From positions 1,736,001 through 1,800,000 of the forward strand of contig JAPVLO010000180.1 of NCBI GenBank assembly GCA_027257055.1: a stretch of 64,000 bases of DNA. Reading direction: 5' to 3'. This document shows positions 25,480 to 39,909 of the stretch, in pieces; positions within the stretch are counted from its first letter, which is position 1, and each line of letters opens with the position of its first letter. This DNA comes from Cephalopachus bancanus (Eukaryota; Chordata; Mammalia; Primates; Tarsiidae). The notes under the pieces were generated by a model that saw only the letters and a list, made by a program, of their open reading frames with translations, ran no database searches and was not told the DNA's origin. The position numbers were made by a program, and so were the translations under genes.

Positions 25480-27229
25480 AATAAAAGTGGAAAACAGAGC
25501 GACAGGTGTAAGGGTCTGTTCATTGCCGGGAGCTGCCTCTGCTACCCGGGTCCTTTCTCATCTCTCTACCCAGTGGGCTGATGCAGACCCCTGCAGCCAC
25601 ACAAGCGGGAACAGAAGGCTGTGCTCAGGGGTTATGGAGGAGAGCTCCAGCATTCACTGTCTGGTGGCTTCCTCTCTTCGAGCACCTCACCCTGGACCCA
25701 GGGCCCTGGGTGGTGCTGACAGCTGCAGACCCTGCAGGCTGTGGTGGGGAGGGGGAGGTCACTGGAGTCTTCTCTGTAGCTGGAAGCCCTCACGGATTCG
25801 GAGAAGGGAGCACCTTGCCAGGACTCCACCTGACCACGTACCTCATCCTGGGGAAGCTCCAGGGCTGGGCTGCAGCAGGAGGACTGGACACCGGCTCAGG
25901 GACAAGCTGGAGTCCTGGGCCATGGGTGTGCTCAGGACCAAGTGACCAGTGTGGCACCTGCAAGGTGAGCACGGGGAGACAGGCAGAATTGCACCTTGGG
26001 TTCTCCCAGGTTCAAGGGCTGGAAAGTTAGGGAGGAGGTTGAGAGGGGGGAGAGAGAGAGAGGGAGAGAGAAAATTAGAGGGAGGTAGGGAAGGAGAGAG
26101 AGGGAGTAAGACGGGGAGACAGGGAAGGGGGAGGGAGGAAGGGGGAGGGAGAGAGCTGAAGAGGGAAGGGGAGAGAAAATGAGAGAGATGGGGGAAGGAG
26201 GTGGTGGTGGGGGGGAGAGACAGAAGGAGAAAGAAGGAGAAAAAGAATATGAGAGAGAATGAGAGAAAGAGAAATGCAGAGAGAGGCGGAGAGCGAGCGA
26301 GGCCTTTTCACGTTCGACTGGAAGAGACACCCACGCTCTTCCAGGCTGCCCAGGGGAGGATGGTCTGTGGAGTCTGCCCGTGCCCTCTGTCCCCTTCCAG
26401 CAGGGCCAGGCCCCAACCACCCACTTGGGAAGCTGGGTGGGTCGGCCTCCCTCGTGCCTCCCCAGGTCCCCCTGCAGGGCTGGAGGACCATCCTCCCGGC
26501 ATTGGCCGGCCAGGGCTAGGGCCAGCCACGCTCAGCTCAGTCCCGCCTGGAGCCTCCCATCCGCCACCTCCGGCCAGACCCCAGCAGGCGCCCATGTGCC
26601 CCAAGCGGGGGCTTGGCCAGAGGGTGGGAGGCCAGACACCTGTCCCATGACTGGGTGCAGGCCTGGCTAGGCTGGGCCGCCCTTCCCTGGACGCTTCTCC
26701 CACGTGAACCTGTCTCCATCAAGGTGGACCCTGGGGGCCCACCTGGCCCCTCACACCCTCAGCAGTGCTCCCACCGGAGTCAGGGGTACATTGGCTGTGA
26801 GCTCACAGGAGTGTGGAGGCCATGCGATCCTCCAGTGATTTTGTCCTGTGACTGACCTCCCAAATGGGGTGGGAAGGCAGGACGCGTTTATGGAGGGAAC
26901 CCCTGCCGTGGTCACATGGCTGGTTGCTGATGGCCCATGACCTCGTGGCTTGTGACACCAAGTCCGGTGTTCCTTTAGCTGTCCACTCTTGGGAGAGGAC
27001 CACAGCCACTCGGTGCGGCATTCCCTGAGCTAACTGGTAACCCTCACCCCAGGCCCCAGGCTGACTCGGGGTGTGCTGGGACACTGTGGGGGGGAGAGGG
27101 GCAGGGGCGCCTCTGTCAGACGCCTTTGGGGTTTCCCAGGCTCCTGCAGGCGGGGGCGTGCTTCTGCATGTCACAGGAGGTAAGTGTGTTACATGTTCAG
27201 TGACCCAGCAGGGAATCCCAGGGACCCTG
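25480..27229. other. GC-rich unique sequence with a purine tract
   Basis: Contains the GA-rich tract at 26,030-26,290. The frames of 130-195 codons on both strands (25,331-25,945; 25,932-26,420; 26,803-27,387) either arise from the tract or lack any domain. Confidence 0.35.
26030..26290. repeat. GA-rich (polypurine) tract
   Basis: Nearly 260 bases of almost pure purine on the plus strand: GAGAGAGAGAGGGAGAGAG, GGGAGGGAGGAAGGGGGAGG, AAGGAGAAAGAAGGAG. The low-complexity open frames on both strands are artefacts of it. Long mirror-symmetric polypurine can form a triplex (H-DNA). Confidence 0.9.
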
Positions 27230-27540
27230 TGAGAAAGCTCTGGGCTCTTGGGCAAACTCCTTCTCCTTGCCTCAGTTTCCCCACTGGGTTTAGGTTCAGT
27301 GAGTGACCACAGGGATTCCCAGGGGACAGTGTCCTGCTGATGCCCGGCCTGTTCATGGGCCTCATTCTGCCTCTGAGGGGACGCCACGTGGGCCAGGCTG
27401 GCTGGCTAGAGCGTCTGGGAGGCACTGACTCACCACCCTCTGGCTGGGAGCAGGTCAGGCAGGCTGGTCTCGGTTTTCCCAGGTGTAAAATGGGTGTCAG
27501 CCCACTTGCTTCTGTGGGATGGCCTGCAGGGATGTAATTA
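27230..27540 (+). repeat. MIR-like SINE fragments, sense
   Basis: CTCTTGGGCAAACTCCTTCT and TGCCTCAGTTTCCCCACTGG match the MIR core. A second piece, TCCCAGGTGTAAAATGGGTG (27,478-27,497) and GGATGGCCTGCAGGGATGTA, repeats the next MIR segment about 200 bases on. Probably one or two diverged copies. Confidence 0.55.
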
Positions 27541-27774
27541 CCGAGGGTGTTGGGGCCCTGGAGCCCTGGGCAGGGTTTCCGGGAGCTGCAGAAAGCCCTT
27601 GTCATCACTGCTGTCAGGGAGCCATTAAATTGCTGGGGGGGAGGGGCGGGAGGAGAACTGGCGGCTGGAGGGGGCGCCTGCCCTTGGGAAGTCATCTTAG
27701 CACACACCGAGCCTGTTCTCTTGTCAGGTTGCTGCTTCTGTTCCTACCAAAAGGGCCCTTTTAAAACAGGCCCT

Positions 27775-28089
27775 AGCCGGGCTCGGTGGCTCAACCTGTA
27801 ATCCCGCGCCTTTGGGAGGCAGAGGTGAGTGGATTGCCTGAGCCCACGGGTTCGAGACTCGCCTGGGCAGCGAGACCTCATCTCTACAATAAAATCAAAA
27901 AAATTAGCCAGGCGTGGTAGCAGGCGCCTGTAATTCCAGCTACTCAGAAGGCTGAGGCGGAAGGATCACGGAGCCCAGCAGGTCGAGGCTGCGGTGGCCG
28001 GGAGCGGCCACTGCACTCCAGTCTGGGCGACAGAGTGAGACTCCAACTCAAAAAAAATAAAATAAAATAAATAAATAATAAAATAAAAC
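27775..28089 (+). mobile_element. Alu, lineage-specific young type, sense, with target-site duplication
   Basis: Starts AGCCGGGCTCGGTGGCTCAA and carries CCCGCGCCTTTGGGAGGC, CTACAATAAAATC, GGCTGAGGCGGAAGGATCA and GGTCGAGGCTGCGGTGGCC, ending GACTCCAACTC and an (AAAT)n tail. The duplication ACAGGCCCT flanks it at 27,766-27,774 and 28,090-28,098. Confidence 0.92.
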
Positions 28090-28098
28090 ACAGGCCCT

Positions 28099-30223
<2,125 letters not shown>

Positions 30224-30499
30224 TTATCTTAGATATAAATGTAAGGAAATGTGGGTAGTGTCTTGGAATCAGTTGGTTCACTTGTGGTCTAGGAAGGAGT
30301 CCTTCGACATGTCCGAGCTCCTCGGGTGCCCCTGCGTTTCCTCCCACAATACTCCAGAGCACTTCTCCAGGGGTGGCTTCCTGGCCTCTGGGCTCGTGCC
30401 ATCCCTCCTGCTTTGTCTTTAACCCCAAAAGGTCCCACGGTGCGTGATGTCTTTCCTTCCCCAGCAGCGGTCGCCCATCCGGCTGTCTCTTCCAACTGT

Positions 30500-31029
<530 letters not shown>

Positions 31030-31365
31030 TCATTTCTACTAAGATCAATCAAGTAATGAGAAAGGACTCCTGCCAATTTGAACAGCTCCTGGTTCTGGGC
31101 TCAGGGCCTTACTCCCCACTCTGGTCCCCTTCTTCAGCCCTCTGTCCACCCATCCCACACCACAGAGGCCGGAATGGGAAGGACTGGCGCCCAGACAATG
31201 TACTCGGCCTGGCGCTGTGCCCAGCTGACCCAGCCAGCGCCCTTCAAGCCCCTTTGCTGTTGACCGCTGAGGACCCTAGGGAGAGCAAAGCTGCGTTCCC
31301 CCCAGCTAGGGCAGAGGTGCTGTGAAGTCCTACCTCTCACGCTTGTTCACTCGTTCGTTTGTTTA

Positions 31366-31650
<285 letters not shown>

Positions 31651-31763
31651 GGTGTGATTTTACACCTCGTGTTTCAAAGGGACTGAGATGAGCAGGACAT
31701 GCTGGACCTCAGTGGCCCCGGGTTCTGAAGGGACCGCACAGCCTCTTCTGCCCTGCCTGCTGT

Positions 31764-32185
31764 CGACCTCCATGACCCCCCAAATTCAGTTGTTGAAGTC
31801 CTGACCCTCGGCACCTCGGAGTGTGGCTGCGTTTGGAAACGGGGCCATTGCGGGTGGAATTTGGCTAAGACGGGCCGCCGAAGTAGGCCTAGGCCAATGT
31901 GACCGATGCCCTTGGGACACAGGAACAAGCCAGAGCCAGGAGGCCGCGTGAGGATGGAGGTAGAGTTGTGGGTGATCCTCCAAAGCGCCGAAAACCCCAC
32001 CAATGGCAGCAACCCCCAGGGCCGCGGAGCCTGGCAGACGCCCCTCATGGTCCACAAGGAGCCAGCCCTCCAGTGCCATGCTCGTTCGCTTCCGGCCCCC
32101 AGAGCCGTGAGAAGACATGTCCCTGTCGGTGACACCCCCGGGCCTGTGGTGTTCTGTTGCTGCCGCGCTGGCCAGCCCATATAGG
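31764..32185 (+). mobile_element. ERVL-MaLR LTR (MLT1-like), sense
   Basis: CCCAAATTCAGTTGTTGAAG, GTCCTGACCCTCGGCACCTC, GGAGTGTGGCTGCGTTTGGA and CAGAGCCGTGAGAAGACATG follow the order of an MLT1-type LTR (CAAAATTCATATGTTGAAGT, TTTGGAAATAGGG, CCAGAACTGTGAGA). No internal retroviral sequence; it is a diverged solo LTR. The large minus-strand frames over it are chance frames. Confidence 0.6.
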
Positions 32186-32799
32186 GACTCCACTGCCCCC
32201 TTGTGACGGGGGACCCCGGGAGCCATGGCGAGCTCCAGGCCACGGCCCCGACTTCTCAGATGGTGTCGCCGGATGCCTGGGCACCCTGCAAGGGTCCTGA
32301 TGCCGACCCTGCAGCTCCTGCTTCCTGTCCCCGCTGCCTCCCGGTGGCCTGTTCCGAGCTTGATCTGGGCTGTGCTGGGGTGGAGGGGCAACACCTGCTG
32401 CCCTGGCAGATCACGTGACAAGTCAGACCCCCGTGACAGGCCACGTGGAGGCCGCAGCCTCTGCACATGCCAGCCATGCAGGTGGCTCACAGGTCTGACT
32501 TGTGGGATGCTGGGCATTTGGCATGGCCTCGGCCTCCCGAGCTGGCCCTTTCTGCCTGGTGTCCAGAGTGGACGGCTCCAAACGCCCCTGTCAGGAGACG
32601 CCACCCTCCCCCTGCACCGGTGTGTGCGGTCAGGGCCGTGGGCTGGAGGCCAGCAATGGGAAGTGTGTGGAGGAGGGCAGGCAGAGGCCACCGCCAGGAC
32701 ACCGTGATGTAGTCCTGTTCCCACCTCTTCATCCATGGCTGCATGGCCTTGACCAAGCCGCTTCTCCTTCTGGGCCCTTGCTTTCCATGGCCTCACCCT
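32186..32799. other. GC-rich unique sequence, possible MIR remnant at the end
   Basis: Minus-strand frames of up to 336 codons (31,786-32,796) run through an LTR and unique GC-rich DNA and have no domain. 32,725-32,790 (TGGCCTTGACCAAGCCGCTT) may be a MIR remnant. Confidence 0.35.
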
Positions 32800-33008
32800 C
32801 CTGGGCTCAGGCAGTCCTTCTGCCTCAGCCTCCCAAGTAGTCAGGACTACAGGCTCATGCCCCCACGCCTGGCTAATTAAAAAAACATTTTTTTGTAGAG
32901 GTGAAGTCTTGCTGTGTTGCCCAGGCTGGTCTCAAACTCCTGGCCACAGGCAATCCTCCTGCCTAGGCCTTCCAAGTTTCTGGGGTTACAGGCATGGGCC
33001 AGCACACC
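32800..33008 (-). mobile_element. Alu, 3'-truncated, antisense
   Basis: Begins inside the right arm (TCCTGGGCTCAGGCAGTCCT), followed by linker and a complete left arm to GGGCCAGCACACCTGC. Confidence 0.8.
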
Positions 33009-33654
33009 TGCATGGGTCCCCATGTTCCGGAGTGAGATTGGAGGGGGAGACGAGCTCTCTCCGGACTGGGAGGGGGTGGAGCCCCGCAAAGATGACAGGG
33101 ACGCCAGGCCAGGACTGCCTTGCCTGCTATTCCTGACATTGCGCCTACCCCGTGGGAGCGCCGGGCGTTTCCCCAGCAGGAGCCTGGGCAGGACCCCCAG
33201 CCCAGCCCCGCTCCGCCCCAGCCCCTCCGACCCCCAGACTCAAGTCTGTAATGAGAAACGCTGCGACACAAACTCATTCTTGATACAATGTAACTGACAA
33301 GCAGCTCTGGCCACAGCAGTCCGTGGGCCACTCCTCCAAGGCTGTATCTGGACCTGCGGAGGTGAGGCCCCTGGGCTAGCTCCCCAGACTCCTGCTGCAG
33401 GAGCCTGTGACCCTGGCCCTGCACCAGGGCCCTTCAGACTCACGGCTGGGGGACGGCCACCCCCACAGCTATGACCCTTCCCGAGGCGGCCGATGGCTAT
33501 GCCCACAACTCTCTCCCTACCCGGTCACGTCACCTTTTCCTTCTTCAGAGGTCAAGGTCACCGACAGGGGAGGGTTTCCAGGTCCAACTTGCTGACTGTT
33601 GCCAAGGCTGTCACAGGTGACTTTTGTTTGTCTCTTGTATTAGGAACAGCTCTA
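33009..33654. other. GC-rich unique sequence
   Basis: 33,240-33,300 (CAAGTCTGTAATGAGAAACG, TTCTTGATACAATGTAACTG) is an AT-rich, non-repeat block in GC-rich surroundings and may be a conserved non-coding element. No gene seen. Confidence 0.3.
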
Positions 33655-33943
33655 GGCTGGACTTGGTGGCTCAACTTGTCATCCCAGCACGTGGGAAGCC
33701 GAAGCAAGTGGATTGCCTGAGCCCATGGGTTCAAGACTAGCCTGAGCAACCTGGCGAGACCTCGTCTCTACAATAAATCAAAAATCATCTGGACGTGGTA
33801 GCGCACACCTGTAGTTCCAGCTACTTGGAAGGCTGAGGCGGAAGGATCGGTGGAGGCCAGCAGGCTGACACCGGGGTGGCTGTGAGCATGCCGCTGCGCT
33901 CCAGCCTGGGCGATGGAGGGAGACTCCGACTCAAAAAAAAGAA
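33655..33943 (+). mobile_element. Alu, lineage-specific young type, sense
   Basis: GCAAGTGGATTGCCTGAGCC, TCTCTACAATAAATCAAAAA, CTTGGAAGGCTGAGGCGGAA and a GACTCCGACTC end identify it. Confidence 0.9.
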
Positions 33944-35354
33944 GGGCTCGAAGTCTGTGCTGAGTGTGGTTGACCTTCCCTTCCGAACATGGATGCCCCG
34001 AGCCCTGGGGCAGAGGTAGAGCTGTGATGGCCAGGACTGGGTCATGTCCTTCTGGCCTGTGCACCTGGGTCACGGTGTCAGGCGCCATGAGGCTTAGAGT
34101 GTGAATTGACGGTGACCGGCACAGGGACAGGTGGCAAAGCCTCAGAGCCAGCCCGGGTCTGAGGACTCCCCACACAGTGCTCTCCTGTCCACAGCCTTGC
34201 GGTGCCTCGCCACGGCCCCACTGGCCCAGGAGTCCCAGGAGATGGGCTTGGGAGCGGGGCGGCCTAACGCAGCCTGGGGGTGGGATGGTGGCACTTCCCC
34301 CAGCCGGCAGGAGCGGTCCCGAGGGGATGCAGGCTCCAGGCCGAGCTCAGAGGCAGGTGAAGGTGGGGCCTGGCTGGCTTACGGGGCTCGGAGTCAGTGC
34401 CCAGGTGAACACTGGGAGCGCACAGTGTGGCAGGAGGGTCGGAGGCCACAGAGGGCTCCTGACAGCCACGTGGCCCTCGTTGCAGGACCCTGCCCCTGCT
34501 CCTCTTCCTCCTCTCTCCTCCTCCTCTTCCCCGGCAGTGTGAATAAGTTCTGGCTTATGGGGATGTAAGCCAAAGGGAGGGCGTGCTCGCAAGAGCTGTG
34601 CCCTTTCCTCTCCGTCCCGTCCTCTCTGAAGAGCAGGCATGATGGTTGGTGTTGGAGCGGCACTCTTGGGCCTTGAGACGAACTTGTGGGCCACACCCGA
34701 TGGACCCCAAGACAGAGGTGCGCCTTCCTGGCCCCACGGGGTGTCGTGGCAGCACAGCACCCCCACCCCAGACTTCTGTGCAGATAGACTGCTGCAGTCT
34801 TGTTTAGGCCTCCGTTTTTTGGGGTTTCTGTCCCCCAATCCTACAGTCCCGAGATGCTTTCTTTCCTTGTTTCCGGTTTCTCATGGCCCCCCTGTCGTGC
34901 TGCCTCTAATAAGCCCTTGCACAATCTCCCGTTTCAGCAAAAAGAAACGGCTTGGTCAGGCCCAGAACCTTTTGCAGGCAGTGGCGTCTGTTATTGGGAT
35001 GGACTTATTGGCATTGTCTTGCCTCTGTGGTATTTATTTTAGGCTTCGCTTACTTGCAGTCAATGATCCTGCTTTTCCATTGACAATGGTGACATGAGGT
35101 CAGTTTCCCTTTTCGATAATTTACTTAAGTAGAAACAACAGAGCCTACTTAAAAGACCCAGTGACTGAGAGTGCCGGTTATTTCCGCCGGCAGGACCAGA
35201 GGTGGCGGGTGTGGGAAACAAGGCTGTCGGCTGGGCTGTGCTGCTTCCGACAGAGTTATCGGAATGTCTCTTCCTAGTTCTTGTTTCTGATGATTCAAAG
35301 TATTCTCAGAAGGGGGCTCCTGGTTCCTCAAAGCAACAATTCCGTAAGATCCTG
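33944..35354. other. unique sequence, part possibly conserved
   Basis: The interval 34,880-35,200 is non-repetitive and has an acceptor-like CTCCCGTTTCAG followed by an open frame (34,639-35,097 plus strand), but I recognise no domain. It could be a regulatory element or an unidentified exon. A short CTC-repeat lies at about 34,497-34,530. Confidence 0.35.
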
Positions 35355-35615
35355 CAGACCTAGCACAGTGGTTGCACCTGTGGGCTCTGAGGCCAGACTC
35401 AGGGGTTCAGTTCCCGGGGCTCCTCTACTTCCCTGCTGAGTGACCTCGGGCAAGTAGCTGTACATCTCCATGAGCCACATCTCGTGTGCAAAATGGAGCC
35501 GATGACGCTGTCGGGAGGATTAAACGACACCTTGTAAAGCACTGAGCGCAGTGTCTGGCCTGCATTAAGAGCAGGTACCGGGCGCCGTTGTCATTCGTGT
35601 TGCGTGTGACTTGAA
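35355..35615 (+). repeat. MIR SINE, nearly full length, sense
   Basis: TAGCACAGTGGTTGCACCTG, GAGTGACCTCGGGCAAGTAG, AGGATTAAACGACACCTTGT and AGCACTGAGCGCAGTGTCTG cover the tRNA-like head, core and tail of MIR in order. Confidence 0.85.
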
Positions 35616-35920
35616 CACAGCGGCAGGTCAGCACCGAGCGCTCCGTGTGGAGGTTTGGAGTGGATAAGTCTGTCCTGATGCTCATGGCAGTCACATCTCA
35701 AAGGGGAGACATGGAGACACACCACCGCCAACACTGAGACACACAAAAGCCATCCTCAACACGGAGGTACAAGCCAGAGTGGCCAAGTGCGGATGGAATG
35801 CCAAGGTCTGAAGAGGGAGGGCGTCATGTGACTGGGGAGGGTGGGAGCTGTGACTTCTGTGTTCACGTCACTAAAAAGGTTGAATGAAGACCCTGGTTAA
35901 AACTTGATATCTGATACCCG
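35616..35920. other. unique sequence
   Basis: Nothing recognised. Confidence 0.35.
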
Positions 35921-36232
35921 GGCTGGGACGGTGGCTCATGCCTGTAATCCCAGCACTTGGGGAGGCTGAGATGAGAGGACTGCTTGAACCTAGGAGTTGA
36001 AGACTAGCCTGGGCAACGTAGCAAGACCTTGTCTCTACAAAAAAATAAAAGAAAATAAATCAAAAAAATTAGCCGGTCCTGGTGGTGGGGCTAGAGTCCC
36101 AGCTACTCAGGAGGCTGAGGCAGAAGGATCACCTAAGCCCAGGAAGTAGAAGCTGCAGTAAGCCGTGAGCGTGCCACGGACTCCAGCCTGGACAACAGAG
36201 CCAGACCCTGACTCAAACAGACAAAACAAAAC
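35921..36232 (+). mobile_element. Alu, J-like type, sense
   Basis: GGTGGCTCATGCCTGTAATC, AGCCTGGGCAACGTAGCAAG and AAGCTGCAGTAAGCCGTGAG mark the two arms. Confidence 0.88.
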
Positions 36233-36579
36233 TTTTTATCTAATGTTCGGGCTAGAACAACTTTTGTTGCAATAAGACAACAGCCACCTCGCTGAATTGC
36301 TTCAGCCCTGCTGGACACAGGTTAGGGCCAAGGAGGCTAGGCCATTGCATCTAAGAATGTCCCCACTGTCCGGCCCGCACCTGGAGAGCCCCGTGGTTGG
36401 TGGGGGACACTGGGCGGGGCGGAGGCTTCGGGTCCAGCTCTCTGTCCTGCCGTGGGACTTCCAGTGACCAGGCACTTCGTCCAGACTGTTTCCCCATCTG
36501 AAACCCATACAGCTGGACCCGATGGAGGTGTGTCCGCCCTTTGATTCTTCATCTCAGGAGATAGGACAAAGTCCCCACC

Positions 36580-37100
36580 ACAATGGTGTCGGACAGGGCA
36601 TGGGCTCCAGGGTAGCAGATCTGGGTTCGAGCCCCCATGACTCACCAGTAGGGAGTCCTGAGGCTAGTTTCCTTCTTGCTTGCCTTTTTTTTTTTGAGTT
36701 GGGGTCTTACTCTAGCCCAGGCTAGAGTGCCATGGCAGGATCACGACTCACCACAGCCTCAACCTCCCGGGCTCAGGCGATCCTTCTGCCTCAGCCTCCT
36801 GAGTAGCTGGAACTACAGGCGTGCATCACCATTTTAAAATCTTTTGTAGAGACATGGTTTCGCTATGTTGCCCAGTCTGGTCTCAAACTTCTGGACTCAA
36901 GCCATCTTCCTACCGCGGCTCCACAAAGTGCAGGCACTACAGGCATGAGCCACCGCACCTGGCTGAGGCTAGTATCTTAACCATACCGAGCCTCCATTTT
37001 CTCAGCTGTAAAATGGAAATAATGATACTTACCGTGTAGGGATGCTGTAGGCATTAGGAATAACATAACAAGCAGGCAGCTCACGGAAGTGGTAAGCATG
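36580..37100 (+). repeat. MIR SINE, sense, split by an Alu
   Basis: Before the Alu: GGACAGGGCATGGGCTCCAG and AGATCTGGGTTCGAGCCCCC. After it: CATTTTCTCAGCTGTAAAAT, GGAAATAATGATACTTACCG and GGATGCTGTAGGCATTAGGA. Together these give an almost complete MIR interrupted at 36,669-36,962. Confidence 0.8.
36669..36962 (-). mobile_element. Alu, antisense, inserted in MIR with target-site duplication
   Basis: The perfect 11-bp duplication CTGAGGCTAGT lies at 36,658-36,668 and 36,963-36,973. The body runs from a pyrimidine-rich/T tail through GAGTTGGGGTCTTACTCTAG to GCCACCGCACCTGG. Confidence 0.93.
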
Positions 37101-38167
37101 CACAGTTCTCACACCACCTCACAAGTCAGGAGTCAAAACAGCTGTGTCCGGTGTCACCCATGAATGGCAGAAGCTGAAGCTCTGGTCATCCTCCGTGTCT
37201 GGGGGTACATGAGGGCACGGCGTGCTCGACTGCCCCTGGTGGGACCACAGGCGGGAGTGGCTGTTCCTAAGGCTGCTTCTCTCGAAGGGATTTGGGTGTC
37301 TGGAGGCTCTGTGAGCCCCAGCACGAGGTCTGTGTCCTCCTCACCTGGATTCTCCCAGCACACGCCTCCCACCCCTGGCATGGGGACGGGAATGGCGAGA
37401 GTCACACTGTGTGCGATTGGCGACGGAACTGCAGCCTGCTTGGCTTTCCTTGGTGCTCTCCTTGTCCCATTTCTGTCCCAGGATCCAGCCCGGGATGCCA
37501 TGCCTCACGGGTCGGTATGTGCCCGGGAGCCGAGGAGGAGGGCCAGTATGTCTGCACGCATGGACGTCCAGGGGCGAGAAGGCCTCGGCGTCCAATGCTT
37601 GAGCACAAGCAGATGCCTTTTACTGAAGTAAGACAACTTAAAAATGACCTTGTCCACACAGTGACCGTTCCCCAGTCCTTCCCTGCCTTTTGTGGCCTGG
37701 GAACTTTTTGGAAGTCCGGGGCTGAGGCATCGTAGAATACCCCTCAGCTTGGGCTTGTCTGAGGCTTTTCCGTGATTAGACGGAAGGGATGGAGTTTTGG
37801 AAGGAGGACCAGGAGATGACGTGTCCTTCTCAGCATGTGACGTCAGAGGGCGCACGGGGTCAGTGTCTCATTGCCAGTGATGCCAACCTTGACTGCTCGG
37901 GGGGTGGTATCTGCCAGGTTTCTCCATGTATAGTGGGCATTTTCTACTTTATACACTCTGGTAGGCCAGAGTCTCTGGGTCCAGCCACACTCAAGGAGAG
38001 GGAGGCTAAGGCTGCCTCAGAGGGAGGTGTCTCAGGACATGGGACGTGTCCCCCTGCTGAGCTGATGAATGTTTTGAGGCGGATACTGCGAAGATACATC
38101 TGCTTTTTCTTAAACTGTCACCCACTAACTTGGGCATTCAGTGGTAGGTCCTGCCTGCAGCAATTAT
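37101..38167. other. unique sequence
   Basis: Overlapping frames of 85-155 codons at 37,150-37,860 on both strands have no recognisable domain. No repeats recognised. Confidence 0.35.
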
Positions 38168-38180
38168 TGTTGGAATATCC

Positions 38181-38476
38181 TTTGTTGTTTTTTTTTTTAG
38201 TCGGAGTCTCACTGCTGCCCAGGCTGGAGTGCAGTGGCATGCTCACGGCTCACCACAGCCTCGACCTCCTGGGTTTAGATGAGCCTTCTGCCTCAGCCTC
38301 CTGGGTAGCTGGGATTACAGGCACGTGCCACCACACCTGGCTAACTTACTGATTTTTTGTAGAGACAAGGTTTTGCTATGATGCCCAGGCTGGTCTTGAA
38401 CTCCTGAACTCGAGCGATGCTCCTGCCTCTACCTCCCAAAGTGCTGGGATGACAGGCTCGAGCCACTGTGCCCGGC
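38181..38476 (-). mobile_element. Alu, antisense, with imperfect target-site duplication
   Basis: T run, GTCGGAGTCTCACTGCTGCC, AGCTGGGATTACAGGCACGT, and left arm to GAGCCACTGTGCCCGGC. Flanks TGTTGGAATATCC (about 38,168-38,180) and TGTTGGGATATTCC (about 38,481-38,494) look like a diverged duplication. Confidence 0.88.
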
Positions 38477-38935
38477 TTGTTGTTGGGATATTCCAATGGT
38501 GGCCATCTGCATCCCTCACTTGTCCTACATGTGTCAGCTGGAATCTCCAGGGGACGAGTCATCCCAGCCCCTCCACCCATCAGTGTATTCAACCATTTAT
38601 TTATATCAGTATGGACCACTGGACAATTTATTCTTTGGGCTGTATTTTAAGACTGTCTTATTGGGAGACTTTCAGAGGCTCATGTCCTGACATGTCCGTC
38701 ACTTGTTTTGAGCATTTCCTGCTCAAAACTTTCTGACACCAGAGGACACTCTATGTTCATCTTGCATTTTCCCTACCCAGTCCTGACATCAACCATGCCT
38801 CCAAGGAGCCTGGTCCCTTCTATTGCAGAAATGGCATCTAGAAGCCAAGATCTGGCTGTGAGATGTGCACATTGCTGTTGGGATGTCACTGCCTCTAAGT
38901 CCTCTCAGCAGGCAGAGATAGAAATAGAAATCTAA

Positions 38936-39405
38936 CATCCATCTGTCTATCATTTATCTTTCTATCATCTCTCTATCTTATCTCTCTTATTTATCTCATC
39001 TACCTACCTACCTAATCTATCATCCATCTGTCTATCTACCTGTACCTACCTACCTACCTAATCTATCATCAATCATCTATCTATATATCTGTCATCTGTC
39101 TATCTATCTTATCTAGCTATCTCATCTACCTACCTACCTACCTATCTAATCTATCATCTGTCTGTCTATCTGCATATCTATCCACCTATCAATCATCTAT
39201 CTTTCTACCTACTATATGTTATCTGTTAATCATCTATCTACCTACCTGTCTATCCATCCATCTAGCTGCCTATCCTATCTACCTATTCTTTCTGTCTGTC
39301 TATCTAATCTAGCTCATCTATCTTATTTATCTATCTCATCTATCTGTCTGTCTATTTATCTACCCACCTATCTAATCTGTCATCAATCATCTCTATTGGG
39401 ATGGT
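38936..39405. repeat. TATC/TACC/TGTC compound tetranucleotide array
   Basis: About 470 bases of imperfect CTAT/CTAC/CTGT units with recurring higher-order blocks such as ATCTATCATC and CTACCTACCTACCTA (for example near 39,001, 39,046 and 39,127). The open frame at 39,216-39,407 is an artefact of the array. Confidence 0.92.
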
Positions 39406-39909
39406 GACAGTATGCAAGTTTATGCTGATATCTTGAACATAAATTCAGTATATCAGGGCTCATCACGGCCTTTCGCCTTGGCTGATTTGTAACTTCTTTC
39501 TCCAATAGTGAGAAGCTTGATTCTCATTATCAATAATACACTACTTATTTGCTCAACCCCAGTGTGCATACACTGCACAAACTAGTCTCAGAATTTAGCC
39601 AGTATCCTGATGGCAACACATTTGCAAATGAAGACTCAGTGTTTGTGGAGTTCTTTCCGTCTTTTGCTTCACATCATCCAGTCAAAACACTGTTTTCCAA
39701 AGTGGATTAGAGGCAGAAACAATATTTTAAAAGGTGCAACCTAAATGCAAAATACACATTCTGGCAGGCAGTATCACTCTTAGGATTTTATGTACTCTGT
39801 CACATGTGTGGGGCTGTACATGCAAGGACATTTGCCATGGCGAGACTTGAAAATAGAGAAATACTAAAATGTCAGTGGGTAGGGGTCATATTATATACAT
39901 TGTGGCACA

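Noticed and set aside
31786..32796. 336-codon minus-strand open frame
   Set aside because: It runs through an MLT1-like LTR and GC-rich unique DNA. Codon content is compositional and no domain is visible.
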